The notes below the pieces were generated by a model, which did not search any database, was not told the origin of the DNA, and saw nothing but the letters and a program-made list of their open reading frames with translations. A program made the position numbers and the translations under genes. Below, one piece after another: positions 59,601 to 63,439 of a stretch of DNA of 64,000 bases (within the stretch, counting starts at the first letter, position 1; every line of letters starts with the position of its first letter). The DNA lies in assembly GCA_039000515.1 (NCBI GenBank), contig JBCFYV010000024.1:12376802-12440801 (forward strand). Direction: 5' to 3'. Origin of the DNA: Timema cristinae (Eukaryota; Arthropoda; Insecta; Phasmatodea; Timematidae).

Positions 59601-59774
59601 ACTCCAGGGCCCCTTCCACTCTATTTGCCCCCAGGGGTTCCTGAGGCGTATCAGGGGGATTTGCCCCTCAGCACGACGAGTCTTAAAGTCAAACAGTTTG
59701 ACCTTGGTGACGCTGTAAGCGTGACCTTTCACCAGCCCGTCTTTGGTCTCTGCCTCCAACTCGTCCGCGGTGGC
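25452..59774 (-). CDS. Calpain (Ca2+-dependent cysteine protease), 3' portion (9 exons)
   Basis: Partial gene on the - strand. Exons in order: 59774-59596, 42565-42312, 40036-39873, 39418-39203, 31631-31589, 29765-29615, 28639-28512, 27062-26867, 25537-25452. Intron phases chain 2,1,0,2,0,1,0,1 once a small indel in exon 39418-39203 is allowed for. Encoded: the distal half of the protease core with catalytic His (GHAYSVT) and Asn (RLRNPWG), the C2-like domain (TAGGC..., [10 protein letters not shown]), and a penta-EF-hand domain ending QWLEKTLYI. The exon with the catalytic Cys would lie right of the window. Calpains cut cytosolic and cytoskeletal substrates in response to Ca2+; integrin-talin adhesions are known substrates of the family, but tail-to-tail proximity here is no evidence of a functional link. 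Which insect calpain (A or B type) is unclear. Confidence 0.93.
25876..26639. mobile_element. MITE interrupted by a SINE
   Basis: Left end ggggccgtccttaaattacg; the right end, read in complement, is ggggatgtccttaaatta, continuing to cgtaa on the far side of the SINE. Internal cttacgtaa motifs recur. Removing the SINE and one duplication copy leaves about 430 bp with inverted ends. No coding capacity. Confidence 0.75.
26296..26621 (+). mobile_element. tRNA-derived SINE, family 1, inserted in the MITE
   Basis: Target duplication taatttaagg at 26286-26295 and 26622-26631. Head gtgacctggtggtttagggg (A box), ggggttcaatttgaggtccc (degraded B box), core ccaccgtggttcggatccca, tail gtgcgtataattcgaacg, then (ATA)n to 26613. 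Confidence 0.9.
26867..27062 (-). CDS. Calpain exon: EF-hands 3-4 of the penta-EF-hand domain
   Basis: 196 nt, phase 0 to 1; acceptor gcgcttag, donor gtgagt. [20 protein letters not shown] is a clear EF-hand loop, [13 protein letters not shown] second, weaker loop reads [13 protein letters not shown], followed by [12 protein letters not shown]. Confidence 0.94.
27263..27370. mobile_element. Foldback MITE
   Basis: Inverted arms of about 43 bp, ttcacggtaggaatt...cctacc and its complement, around a 26-bp AT-rich loop. No target duplication identified. Confidence 0.8.
27478..27628 (-). mobile_element. tRNA-derived SINE, family 4
   Basis: The - strand head shows A box ttagctcagtcggtagcg and B box aggttcgattccc, then a body ending at the left near ccccagtcgttaaatcatta. 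Best preserved of three copies. A true tRNA is unlikely because no acceptor stem closes. Confidence 0.75.
27652..27700. repeat. (AAT)n microsatellite
   Basis: About 16 tandem ataat/aat trinucleotides. Confidence 0.97.
27722..28112 (+). mobile_element. LINE 3' end, second copy of the 7297-8126 family
   Basis: Degenerate coding end (..gaaaggggtaggccatg), then a 3' UTR with acagtttcttgactaccccg and taagggaacggcgtgattag, the same tail as the - strand copy near 7325-7380. 5'-truncated. Confidence 0.75.
28512..28639 (-). CDS. Calpain exon: EF-hand 2 region
   Basis: 128 nt, phase 1 to 0. I chose the acceptor gatcaacag at 28640, because it restores phase and gives [18 protein letters not shown]. 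The nearer ccag|GGG acceptor would break the frame. [14 protein letters not shown] is a textbook EF-hand loop; ends [10 protein letters not shown], donor gtgagt. Confidence 0.9.
28945..29158 (+). mobile_element. LINE 3' end, different family, with (GAT)n tail
   Basis: gcaggaaaaagaccacaaga and aggctaagaaagagatggga read as the RRPQ.RL+KRWEE pattern near the C-terminus of many non-LTR elements. A short 3' UTR (acccggccacaggctgtaaa) ends in tgatgatgatgat. Confidence 0.6.
29615..29765 (-). CDS. Calpain exon: EF-hand 1 region
   Basis: 151 nt ending in phase 1 at donor gtgaga. Reads [17 protein letters not shown], then [20 protein letters not shown], the first calpain EF-hand (FxxIAGxDxEIxxxEL). 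Two nested acceptors exist (gtcag and cagag); the second at 29766 keeps phase 0 with the upstream microexon. The first would need the upstream exon to use a poorer gtact donor. Confidence 0.9.
29770..31580 (-). other. Calpain intron, nothing firm
   Basis: Intron with a stretch (30540-30740) around gtttgtctgtggtgaatata, typical of an interspersed insect repeat of unknown class. No coding signal. Confidence 0.4.
31589..31631 (-). CDS. Calpain microexon (linker)
   Basis: 43 nt between acceptor ttttcag and donor gtgagt. One base completes a split Glu codon, then [14 protein letters not shown]. It follows SETKNNME of the C2-like domain and leads into the EF-hand domain. It is short but both phases fit. 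Linkers of this kind vary between calpains, so support is phase and position rather than conservation. Confidence 0.75.
31790..31985 (+). mobile_element. tRNA-derived SINE, family 2
   Basis: Head ggcttcggtggccgcattta, B box agggttcaaatcccactc, then ggtgtactgaagctgatttt and a tail with atagcttgaataggacgtgg. Confidence 0.8.
32008..32101. repeat. (AT)n microsatellite
   Basis: Nearly pure at/ta dinucleotides with one short interruption, directly after a SINE. Confidence 0.97.
32385..33130. repeat. Low-complexity taaaaagg / cctttttac region
   Basis: 32385-32545 and 32915-33130 are full of aaaaaggt-type words, while 32570-32890 between them has the complementary ccttttta words. The block is therefore strand-alternating. 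Confidence 0.8.
33300..34180. other. Calpain intron with diverged dispersed repeats
   Basis: Similar phrases to 17600-18000, including ctgccaaacaaaattccaag and gtccaggggttggggag. No coding evidence. Confidence 0.35.
34199..34474 (+). mobile_element. tRNA-derived SINE, family 1 (well preserved)
   Basis: Target duplication taattagtaaagt at 34186-34198 and 34475-34487. Head gtgacctggtggtctagggg, B box ggggttcaatcctcgg, core ccaccgtggttcggattccg, tail gcgtataacccgaacgggta. Ends in (ATA)n. Confidence 0.92.
34488..34664 (-). mobile_element. tRNA-derived SINE, family 2 (3'-truncated)
   Basis: The - strand shows a tRNA-like head near 34660, ggtttcgaatctc, and gcaaatgcgtttacacttct. The shared tail is missing at its left end. 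Confidence 0.75.
34670..35590 (-). other. Calpain intron, nothing recognised
   Basis: Non-coding. 35130-35180 has a weak tRNA-like B-box region on the - strand, too degraded to call. Confidence 0.4.
35607..35924 (-). mobile_element. tRNA-derived SINE, family 1 (full length)
   Basis: 14-bp target duplication aaaattcgctgaat at 35593-35606 and 35925-35938. The - strand order is head gatgacctggtggtctagac, degraded B box, core ccaccgtggttcggattcca, tail gcgtataacccaaacggg, then a (AAT)n run at 35607-35651. Confidence 0.95.
35940..37340 (-). other. Calpain intron, nothing recognised
   Basis: AT-rich, no coding or repeat call. Confidence 0.45.
37353..37610 (-). other. Possible first exon of an alternative transcript or nested gene
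   Basis: A CpG-richer island in an AT-rich calpain intron. On the - strand it contains an ATG at 37559 and an open frame ([14 protein letters not shown]... to [11 protein letters not shown]) that ends exactly at a consensus donor, GGG|gtaagt, at 37352. GASGSGKT resembles a Walker A loop but without supporting context. No downstream exon was recognised. Could be an alternative calpain 5' exon, an unrelated nested gene or chance. Confidence 0.3.
37637..37669 (-). promoter_or_regulatory. TATA box and DRE motif (candidate intronic promoter)
   Basis: The - strand has TATCGATA (DREF-binding element, palindromic, 37662-37669) and TATAAATA (37644-37637), about 30 nt apart, upstream of the candidate exon. 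These are recognised insect core-promoter elements. Function here is inferred. Confidence 0.4.
37680..38935 (-). other. Calpain intron, nothing recognised
   Basis: AT-rich non-coding sequence. Confidence 0.45.
38945..39158 (+). mobile_element. tRNA-derived SINE, family 2
   Basis: B-box region ggggtttgaatgccgtt, then gtgtattgaggatagc, cactgcacgcaaat and a tail with tagcatgattagttgata and atgtatcccgaatgg. Confidence 0.75.
39203..39418 (-). CDS. Calpain exon: C2-like domain, with a small frame break
   Basis: Acceptor cctctttag, donor GGA|gtgagt. [20 protein letters not shown] and [15 protein letters not shown] read in the incoming phase. Conserved [20 protein letters not shown] and [10 protein letters not shown] continue in another frame. 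The exon is 216 nt; 218 would fit both neighbours' phases, so two bases seem to be missing around 39291-39296 (or one is extra). Protein conservation on both sides argues for an assembly error or a very young mutation. Confidence 0.88.
39873..40036 (-). CDS. Calpain exon: C2-like domain, first part
   Basis: 164 nt, phase 1 to 0; acceptor tcttccag, donor gtaggt. Reads [20 protein letters not shown], then [19 protein letters not shown] and LSIGFEIFH, closely matching calpain domain III (FW.NPQY.I.L.D.D). Confidence 0.94.
40315..40556 (-). mobile_element. tRNA-derived SINE, family 2
   Basis: The - strand has a tRNA-like head with ccagggctcaaatcctgg, then tttttcctaaatgatttccc and cacgtaaatgcgggta, with the tail at the left (gcgtatagcctgaacagg). 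Confidence 0.8.
40665..41475 (+). mobile_element. tRNA-derived SINE, family 2, split by a Harbinger-like element
   Basis: The left half has agggttgaaccccagatgg and tttcccactctccttacacg. The right half, after 41411, resumes with ccattagtgtaaatatg and ggtagtaagatgcagtgc. The 40779-41411 element sits between them. Confidence 0.6.
40779..41411 (+). mobile_element. PIF/Harbinger-like element, internally deleted
   Basis: Inverted ends ggccgattcacac and, in complement, ggccggctcacac, with subterminal ctaagctaagctatgc-type words on both sides. Inside, 40938-41020 encodes [17 protein letters not shown], a stop, then [10 protein letters not shown], resembling the acidic, Ser-rich start of Harbinger transposases. 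The rest of the transposase is absent. The expected 3-bp target duplication is not clear. Confidence 0.65.
41567..41632. mobile_element. Short MITE related to the 88-bp array boundary
   Basis: Starts tttgattcacacgatagtgtcg and ends aataattcacacgatc, the same ends as at 1340-1402. Confidence 0.45.
41640..42300 (-). other. Calpain intron, nothing firm
   Basis: A 107-codon - strand open frame (42047-41724) has no recognisable motif and no exon fit. Left uncalled. Confidence 0.4.
42312..42565 (-). CDS. Calpain exon: end of protease core and start of C2-like domain
   Basis: 254 nt, phase 2 to 1; acceptor cccttgcag, donor gtgaac. One base completes Lys; then [40 protein letters not shown] and CNLSADSL, then TAGGCGRFT. 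This is the calpain W(S)D.SPEW...DGEFFM...LEICNL...TAGGC signature. Its acceptor is only 182 bp from the end of the Polinton-like insertion in the intron before it. Confidence 0.95.
42742..42747. repeat. Target site duplication, left copy (gtcctc)
   Basis: Identical hexamer at 58284-58289. A 6-bp duplication is diagnostic of Polinton/Maverick integration. Confidence 0.95.
42748..43021 (+). repeat. Left terminal inverted repeat
   Basis: 274 bp matching the complement of 58017-58283 almost throughout. Differences seen are length changes in (GT)n and poly-C tracts plus an apparent single substitution near the inner end. C-rich and CpG-rich, unlike the host intron. Confidence 0.95.
43022..43465. 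other. Subterminal region of the Polinton-like element
   Basis: Non-coding. Includes two roughly 80-bp imperfect repeats, with gaatgttttcctgccagctt near 43187 and aaaatgttttcctgtgaatt near 43250. Confidence 0.6.
43466..43473 (+). promoter_or_regulatory. TATA-like box before the OB-fold-like gene
   Basis: tatatatt 74 nt upstream of the ATG at 43540. A promoter here is inferred. Confidence 0.4.
43540..45570 (+). CDS. Small OB-fold-like protein of the Polinton-like element (2 exons)
   Basis: Exon 1 is 43540-43837 (298 nt, phase 1, donor gtatgt). Exon 2 is 45521-45570, acceptor gtttttatag; its two first bases complete the codon and it stops at TGA 45568-45570, giving a protein of 116 residues. 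Exon 1 shows [27 protein letters not shown] and [10 protein letters not shown], a pattern I recognise from short uncharacterised arthropod proteins that accompany PolB-like replicons. The beta-strand pattern suggests an OB fold and perhaps ssDNA binding, but this is inference. The intron holds a SINE-derived tandem array. Without splicing the frame ends at 43857, 21 nt past the donor. Confidence 0.7.
43895..44735 (+). repeat. About 155-bp tandem array built from two SINE families
   Basis: Five to six units starting near 43897, 44053, 44211, 44361 and 44541. Each joins a family 2 piece (actctacgcaaatgtgggtt) to a family 1 piece (cttgtgaatgtcagacctcc, then gtggttcggatcccacg). The last unit runs into the shared tail, aaaccgaacgggtggtaag. 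It lies wholly in the intron of the OB-fold-like gene. Confidence 0.85.
45208..45400 (-). mobile_element. tRNA-derived SINE, family 2, inside the Polinton-like element
   Basis: The - strand tail gcgtataactcgaacggg lies at the left. ccgagttcgaa-like B-box sequence (aaggttcgaatctagg) lies near 45360-45375. It sits in the intron of the OB-fold-like gene, so this host SINE jumped into the element after or before its spread. Confidence 0.75.
45626..49516 (+). CDS. Family B DNA polymerase, protein-primed type (PolB)
   Basis: One open frame of 1296 codons; the first ATG in frame is at 45626, 56 nt after the preceding gene. It would replicate the element's linear DNA. Visible landmarks, residues approximate: basic start (AKRLRL); Cys-containing N-terminal region; C2H2 finger CDRC...H.ETC at 402-425; exonuclease motif I ADLES at 457-461; an endonuclease VII-like zinc motif (HCHIC, then DHCHLTG, RG, CN) at 553-590; exonuclease [11 protein letters not shown] at 602; exonuclease [16 protein letters not shown] near 770; polymerase [11 protein letters not shown] near 865; [10 protein letters not shown] near 1012; C YTDTDS near 1113. 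All expected acidic catalytic residues are present. Closest in style to Polinton/adintovirus and related arthropod PolB proteins. Motif A has DVNGLYSF where DxxSLYP is usual. Confidence 0.95.
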   Translation: MTEPPAKRLRLSPPLIVSRQTNGNRVYTLTDLDTNEQLLIRYLKHDVALSKGKLYYAYIEHIPGQIKTSSLLISDHDNIDVQIQRLLTLSRNLGTGFTQFRLYLEPLGLSIKLIEQAYARRIKTYSISNELPYKDVVQFLVACGDIYVKTVEKESNANGPIKVNCSLICEFKHPTDGRIEKGYFNSSLYDVFNILNLEEKYENNVVFPLLAQIEGFVSRDSGWMYNGTLEMRVNFSKNTAFTIGARVRIPETIARRRALINVQAEEGLCFPVSVLACLFEPTGLAQRLSSYPNFRDVLNLDGSPLPFEMRYIERFERLNDISVNVYTAKHEGSDSYVDTADNSKKIVIVPVHVSAKECARHVHLFMIKVHGTENYHFSAIKNLSRLINPQLAPLSDTRRRYFCDRCLSSFLTENKLVKHKETCKKFGAVRSTFPQGENKFLSFSQYKQQEKTGFIVYADLESLLVPIETCDPDTKFSFTENVQNHVAYSVGMYTKCIFNDNLSEYRHFTGKDCTDQFVEALVDTAKRVLDYYSTVVPMTPLTPAQRDAHNTATHCHICEKPYANDDIRVMDHCHLTGLYRGSSHAGCNINYKNPSHLSVVIHNARCYDNYFLLESLVERRETDPFTGESVLVNPGKVKVIGETMGRFKVIMKYIQHGFRGITIKIIDSFSFLCTSLEKCVSYLEPEQLKITRKYHPDDERFKLVARKGVFPYDYIDSFERLNETQLPSKDKFYNALTDTHISQVDYGHACKVWRLFECKNLWDYSNLYLHTDVTLLADVFENFRDLCMKTYRLDPGWSLTAPSLAYQALLRITQVRLELIDDVDMHQFIEGAIRGGICFVANRHSVANNRYMSSFDRSKPESYLVYLDVNGLYSFSMLSSLPYGGFRWLEDDEIERLNVLNVEDDADTGYILQVDLEYPQNVHDAHSDLPFCPEKGIPPVGKHEKLLTTLADKTRYVIHYRHLKLCLVNGLKLARVHRVLSFKQSPWMAPYIKLNAEMRSKASNQFENMFFKLMNNAAFGRLISNKRAYRTIKITTRWEGKFGAGNLIASPNFKNRMIVSENLVIIEMEPQEIYFDMPIYAGFAILEISKVVMYGLHYQVMVPAFPPGTLKLQYTDTDSLLYYITVEDAYRRLIPLANDYLDTSTYGQDNVYGMPVVNKGVLGKLKDETQGRVITEFIGLRPKLYSFAVQGGGETLKAKGVKSSALRTLSLEDYRNCLTKETVVMREARSIRAVGFKLFTQKINRVALCSIDDKRYMLPGSDRTLPWGHYAIGEQPTTSLQETMIEAGPSCTGVSE
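49520..50320. other. Non-coding duplicated modules after PolB
   Basis: AT-rich blocks repeat phrases such as gttagtgctttaaaaagac and aataaactaatttagc three to four times. 49588-49652 recurs inverted at 55528-55606; 50040-50240 recurs in direct orientation at 55611-55750. May act as the polymerase gene's 3' UTR (aataaa at 49586). Confidence 0.7.
50320..50880. repeat. Duplicated module with (GA)n tracts
   Basis: Three copies of an agcctattc/tcgagga...ctatacccatcatctcctac unit followed by gagaggagag-type purine tracts. Further copies of the module are at 57689-57990. Confidence 0.8.
50884..55030. repeat. 39-bp minisatellite, about 105 copies (4.1 kb)
   Basis: Tandem units of about 38-40 bp built from gataacatagtgttagaatg and ggaggtatatccggttcat, with variants tagctgg, cctgtta, atactg and aaaggga. 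Blocks of several units recur as higher-order groups, for example 53215-53470 and 54150-54310 and 54590-54740. 39 bp is 13 codons, so local frames such as 53254-53021 (-) appear as periodic peptides; they are artefacts. Occupies the place where Polinton core genes would be expected. Confidence 0.97.
55185..56345. repeat. Irregular duplicated modules of the Polinton-like element
   Basis: Phrases agattcgaacc, acctacatttggagagtgga and cctcagttcaccctgccaag recur many times at 55185-55510 and 56110-56330. Between them, tccatcatttgcgcatgatg recurs at 55755-55970. B-box-like agattcgaacc may reflect captured SINE pieces. No gene seen. Confidence 0.7.
56422..56459 (+). promoter_or_regulatory. TATA box and initiator of the 206-codon gene
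   Basis: TATAAA at 56422-56427, then a GC-rich spacer and TCATTC (56454-56459), spacing about 30 nt as for arthropod core promoters. The ATG follows within a few bases, so the leader would be very short. Confidence 0.6.
56463..57083 (+). CDS. Acidic 206-residue protein of the Polinton-like element
   Basis: Open frame from ATG 56463 to TGA 57083 behind a good TATA/initiator. I do not recognise a family. Seen: an N-terminal third with several Cys and His ([15 protein letters not shown]); a two-fold internal repeat of ESSQSVER / [12 protein letters not shown] type; an acidic middle ([13 protein letters not shown]); and a basic, aromatic C-terminus (FGARYRSRF...YELFKW). No membrane segment. Could be a terminal or structural protein of the element, but nothing in the sequence proves that. 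The gene's 3' end is duplicated downstream. Confidence 0.75.
   Translation: MFSRLGYRLEDMSDIKISNGGLEYHITSVDKGYSECCDSSVHWLGCHNPGMWESSQSVERCSTACPVYNLKEGDDLLILRESSRSIERGSTASHEDEPESSQPGTTAWAEEENALCVELDRIEREELDRVKHISELEKFRTYNVRHLEGDEEISEDEDEPNIITLDYVGKVHLPGKNFGARYRSRFNASQRGLLYLGEGKYELFKW
57084..57620 (+). repeat. Tandem partial copies of the 206-codon gene's 3' end
   Basis: 57147-57239 repeats the last ~30 codons almost exactly, including the stop. Shorter copies (gcgagtacgaactgttcaag) follow at 57301-57330 and 57471-57500, each followed by gtgttctaacatgtttag and gaaagatatttttt. None has an upstream start; they are non-coding duplicates. Confidence 0.85.
57689..58010. repeat. Duplicated module with (GA)n tract
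   Basis: Copies of the 50318-50880 module (atgtatgtttcattcggagc) followed by gagagagagagatagaaaga tracts up to the right terminal repeat. Confidence 0.85.
58017..58283 (-). repeat. Right terminal inverted repeat
   Basis: 267 bp, complement of 42748-43021, ending ..attctact. Confidence 0.95.
58284..58289. repeat. Target site duplication, right copy (gtcctc)
   Basis: Exact match of 42742-42747. Confidence 0.95.
58290..58450 (+). mobile_element. tRNA-derived SINE, family 2, 3' half
   Basis: ctaaatggatttccacactc, cacgcaaatgtgggttcac and a tail gcgtatagctcgaatgggta ending in (ATT)n. The 5' half is missing exactly at the Polinton target duplication and is not present on the other side. Confidence 0.8.
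58455..59455 (-). other. Calpain intron, nothing recognised
   Basis: AT-rich sequence without coding or repeat calls. Confidence 0.45.
59458..59572 (-). mobile_element. tRNA-derived SINE, family 4
   Basis: The - strand head cgacaccttagctcagtcag, a degraded B box (agagtttaattcc), and body end cccggccgttaattcacc at the left. It lies 24 bp from the calpain exon donor. Confidence 0.65.
59596..59774 (-). CDS. Calpain exon: protease core with catalytic His and Asn
   Basis: 179 nt, phase 0 to 2; acceptor ccatttcag, donor gtgagt. [20 protein letters not shown] gives the catalytic His in GHAYSVT, and [19 protein letters not shown] the catalytic Asn and conserved Trp of subdomain PC2. First calpain exon in the window in transcript order. 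Its intron is 17 kb, mostly because of the Polinton-like insertion. Confidence 0.96.
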
Positions 59775-59984
59775 CTGAAATGGCAAAGATGAAGATCGGG
59801 GACAAGAAGTAACGTAGCAACAATAGCTTTAAGTTCCACATTGACACTTTAGTTGGAAATACGAACATTATTTGAGTTTTTATCCTAAAGAAGCAATTCT
59901 TTCAATGAACATTTGTCACTCAGTGGTCAACCACAAGTTTAGGGGATCCTCGTTATGGTCCGAAGGTCTTGACGAATAATTATT

Positions 59985-60236
59985 TTTTGTCACCTCATTT
60001 CACTGCCCGTTTGAATTACACACATATGCACTAATTACTAATTAATGTGTTATGGAGGAAGCAGGTTGAAATTTGAAAGAAGTGTACCCGAATTTGCGTG
60101 TAATGAGAGTGAAGAACCATCTAGGGAAAAATTTCACTAGGCACGCTTGGCTGTGATTATCCTCTCAACCTTCCAGTCACCAAAAATACCATACGAGGTT
60201 AACGCCTTAGCCCATGTGTTCATCACAGTGGTAACC
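59985..60236 (-). mobile_element. tRNA-derived SINE, family 2
   Basis: Left end cactgcccgtttgaattaca (tail in complement), centre gtacccgaatttgcgtgta, right-hand tRNA-like head with accaaaaataccatacgagg. Moderately diverged. Confidence 0.7.
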
Positions 60237-60359
60237 TTTACCCCAGCCAAACAAAATTGTACAAGGTGGGGCCGAAACAATTAGACGATTAGTAACTTGA
60301 AAATCCACACTTTAATTGAAAAGTAAATATTAACTAGCTAAATATAATCAAACTACAAA

Positions 60360-60500
60360 CTACAATTTTTCACTTTTTGAAGATAATGTCTCTCAAATGA
60401 GCTCCATCGGACGTCAGGAAAACCTAAACTGGTTGTTCATCACTTTCCTCAGCATAGATCGTATGATTGAGGACGTCACACTAAACAGGGTGTATGATTG
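60360..60500 (-). mobile_element. Possible Tc1/mariner-type transposase C-terminal fragment
   Basis: The - strand reads SQMLRKVMNNQFRF, then a frame with RPMELI and stops. This resembles the LRKVM.NF..R ending of insect transposases. Too short to classify securely. Confidence 0.4.
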
Positions 60501-60855
60501 AAAATGGTGTTTTGAGATAATGGTGATTTAATGTTGGGACACTTATAATACTTAAACATGATCCTATTTAACATGTATTAGTGGATATTATTAAAAGTTA
60601 TACCTATGCCAATATATTTCAAATTCAAATACCTAAATAAACTCATTCCGAACAAAATTATTGAATTTTATTGTGCACTTGGTACACGCCCTTTTTATTG
60701 TGAACACATTGTTATGAATATTTTGCAAAATTTAAATGTGATAATGTGTTTAAAAAAAAGGTAGTATTTATTTTGTTTGGAAAAAATTAAATCCCCCAGC
60801 AAAATAAAAACATGGTAAAAAGTATAATTTCAATATTTTTGATGGTTCTCAAAGC

Positions 60856-62590
60856 CTACTCGTCATCATGTGAATCATTAGTGGTTTCTTCTACAGCTCC
60901 AGCAGCAAGTGGAGTTTCTTCTGCTTGCTCCAGGATTGACTCGAACCAGGATTGTGCTTATTTGTCCAAATAAGGAAATAAATCTCTTATATATTTTTCT
61001 TCAGCCGGCTTCTTTACTTCATCAACTTCAATGTGTTTCTTCCAGAATTAAAATGGGACGAAACAGGATGAATTAGTTTTAGAAGCAGATACTACACCTG
61101 AAGGATTGAATATAATCTGGCAATATTTCTGGATCACAAAAGGAACTTGTTTACCTGCAGGTTTTTTTTTTTTTCAGAAATAAATGAATCAAAACTTCCG
61201 ACCATTCCTTTAAAAGAAATCTGTCCCATAACACATTGAAGGGCTGTGGGTTTTCACGACATGTGGCAACTACCTCAAGGTAATCCATTGCAGTCTGAAT
61301 ATTTAAAAGTTTCTTTATTCTAATACTGTAGAATCCGAAATTATGGTCACATTGGTAGTATCTGTGACTAACAGGAAACAAATACAGAATTTGAACATTA
61401 TGTACTTTGGAAAGTCATGAGCAAAATTAAAGCAATTTGATATTTTTACTCTGCCCTTCAGCAGAATCTGAAAACAGCACAACATTCTTAAAAAAATCAG
61501 GTTTTCATCAATACTACAAGTGTTCCATACACAAAAGAAATAACAGAGTCGGGATTTTTCTTTACATCAGTTTCAAGAAAGGTGTGCATGTAGCTGGTGG
61601 ATTCTTTACTATGAACATGCACATTAAACATGTACAACCACATAAGCCTTTTTTTTTTAGAGCTGTGCAGTACTGTTAAGCTTTGGCAGTTATAGATTCT
61701 GAGCATAGTCGAACTCAATGCAAACTGTGTCTGATCCTTCTATTTTACTTTCACAAATTTTTGCTTTATTAAGTTTCTTGTAATCATTAACTTGTATCTG
61801 ATGTAGTACGTACTCTATTTTACATGGATCATCTTTGTTAGCTTTTAGCAGTAAATGACATTTGCAACAGAAATCGCAAACATCTGTTCGGGGCCGATAG
61901 ACGGAAAAGTCGCAAGATTATCTGAAATATTTATGGTATCTCTTGTAGGTCATAATAAGAAAGCGTCCTGTCTTACTTTTAAAGAAACTCTTGGAAAGAA
62001 CCAAATAGAGACTTAACAGATAAATTTGGATCTTCAAAATTCTTTAATCCTGACTTAGCTGGAGAGTACTGTGACTGTGAATGTAGAATGCTGTGTAAGT
62101 GTTCCTTAGCAAGTTCCCACACACTGCACTCTATTTTACGTGGGTGGTTTGAGTGTGTTCCCCTTTTATCTTCAAGTCATAGTACAGCAATCAATCGATC
62201 AATCGACTGTACGTAATCGTTCCTCTGACATCTGTAAAATACTCAGAAGGAAGCTATGACACACACCTACATTCTTTCTGTTACTTGTGAACATTGAGTA
62301 TTCCCAGATGTTTCCACGTTTCTTTTATCGCTGCACTGACACTGATTTTAGGTTAAATTGCTCTATACAACTTGCCAAGAAGTGATCTTGACGAACTTTG
62401 ACACCTAAGTCTCAAAACTGTTTAAAAATAAACATTTGATTTTCTGCGAACAGTTTCTTGTAACAAGTATTTGTACAACATTTTTGTACCTCATTAAAGT
62501 TTTTAGGTCCACGTTGTTTTCCCGTCACAGTCAGATATGCCTCACCTTTATTTCCCTTCATTCTTCACTCTTCAAATTTCAACTCATATT
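60856..62590 (-). pseudogene. Decayed transposon-derived coding sequence
   Basis: Read on the - strand in several frames. RGPKNFNEVQKCC, then IFKQF..LGVKVRQDHFLAS, VGVCHSFLLSIF, THSNHPRKIECSVWELAKEH, YSPAKSGLKNFEDPNLSV, CRENPQPFNVLWDRFLLKEW, KQVPFVIQKY, and an acidic end stopping at 60858-60856. I recognise this order from a repeated protein family of insect genomes, probably a transposase, which I cannot name. Many stops and frameshifts; not functional. Confidence 0.6.
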
Positions 62591-62859
62591 TATTTACTAG
62601 TTTCTTCTTACCAACGCTACTTTTCATAGCGCTCTCATTTATTAATATAATCATATTTAATATACAACAAAAATAATAAAAAATGTCTACAAAAGCATAT
62701 TAACATTATTTTGTCACTTTATTGGTTAGAAAATATAACAACATTTACAGCTCCTAGTAATTCAACAATGATAAAATGTAAAACGGCGGTTCACCACAAG
62801 AAGGGCATACGGAAACATACAGAACTAAGACTTTGCCAACATATTATTAGTATAATATT

Positions 62860-63045
62860 TATTATTATTATTATTATTATCATCACTGCGTCTTACTACC
62901 CATTCGGGTTATACGCACTTACGCTAATGTGTAATGGTAGGGTGATTGTGAGATAAATGAAGGACCTACAGTTTAACGTGGAATCCGAACCACGGTGGAG
63001 ACCTGGCATTCCCCACATTCACAAGATGTCTTGTCAGAGGTGAAG
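62860..63045 (-). mobile_element. tRNA-derived SINE, family 1, 5'-truncated
   Basis: Left (ATT)n run, then in complement the tail gcgtataacccgaatggg and core ccaccgtggttcggattcca up to cttcacctctgacaagac. The tRNA-like head is absent. Confidence 0.9.
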
Positions 63046-63049
63046 AACA

Positions 63050-63420
63050 TATTAAAAAATATCTCTAAATTCAGATTATGCAATCGCCTCAAAAAGGCCG
63101 TGTGATACCACACACCCATTTTAGTTTGACGTCCTCATTTGTTTCCATCCCACCTATACAAGGGTAGAAGATTTTAAGCCAGTTTTAAGTAATATCTAAA
63201 GTGGTTTTAAAAGGGGTGGTGGTTAATTGGGCACCATCGATCTGACTTGAAGAAATTGTAAAAAATTAGAGTTGCACTTTTAACTATTGTTCATAGTAGC
63301 ATATTAAATGGAAATGAATACAATAAATCTCCAGCAGATTTCAGTTCAGTATAATCCATTCATGTGAACGTTAGCTACTCCATACAGTATGTAGGAGGTT
63401 AAATTAATTCTTAGTGAGAG
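63050..63420. other. Non-coding, nothing recognised
   Basis: AT-rich sequence between a SINE fragment and the terminal minisatellite. Confidence 0.5.
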
Positions 63421-63439
63421 AGTAAGCAAGGTTAGGCTA

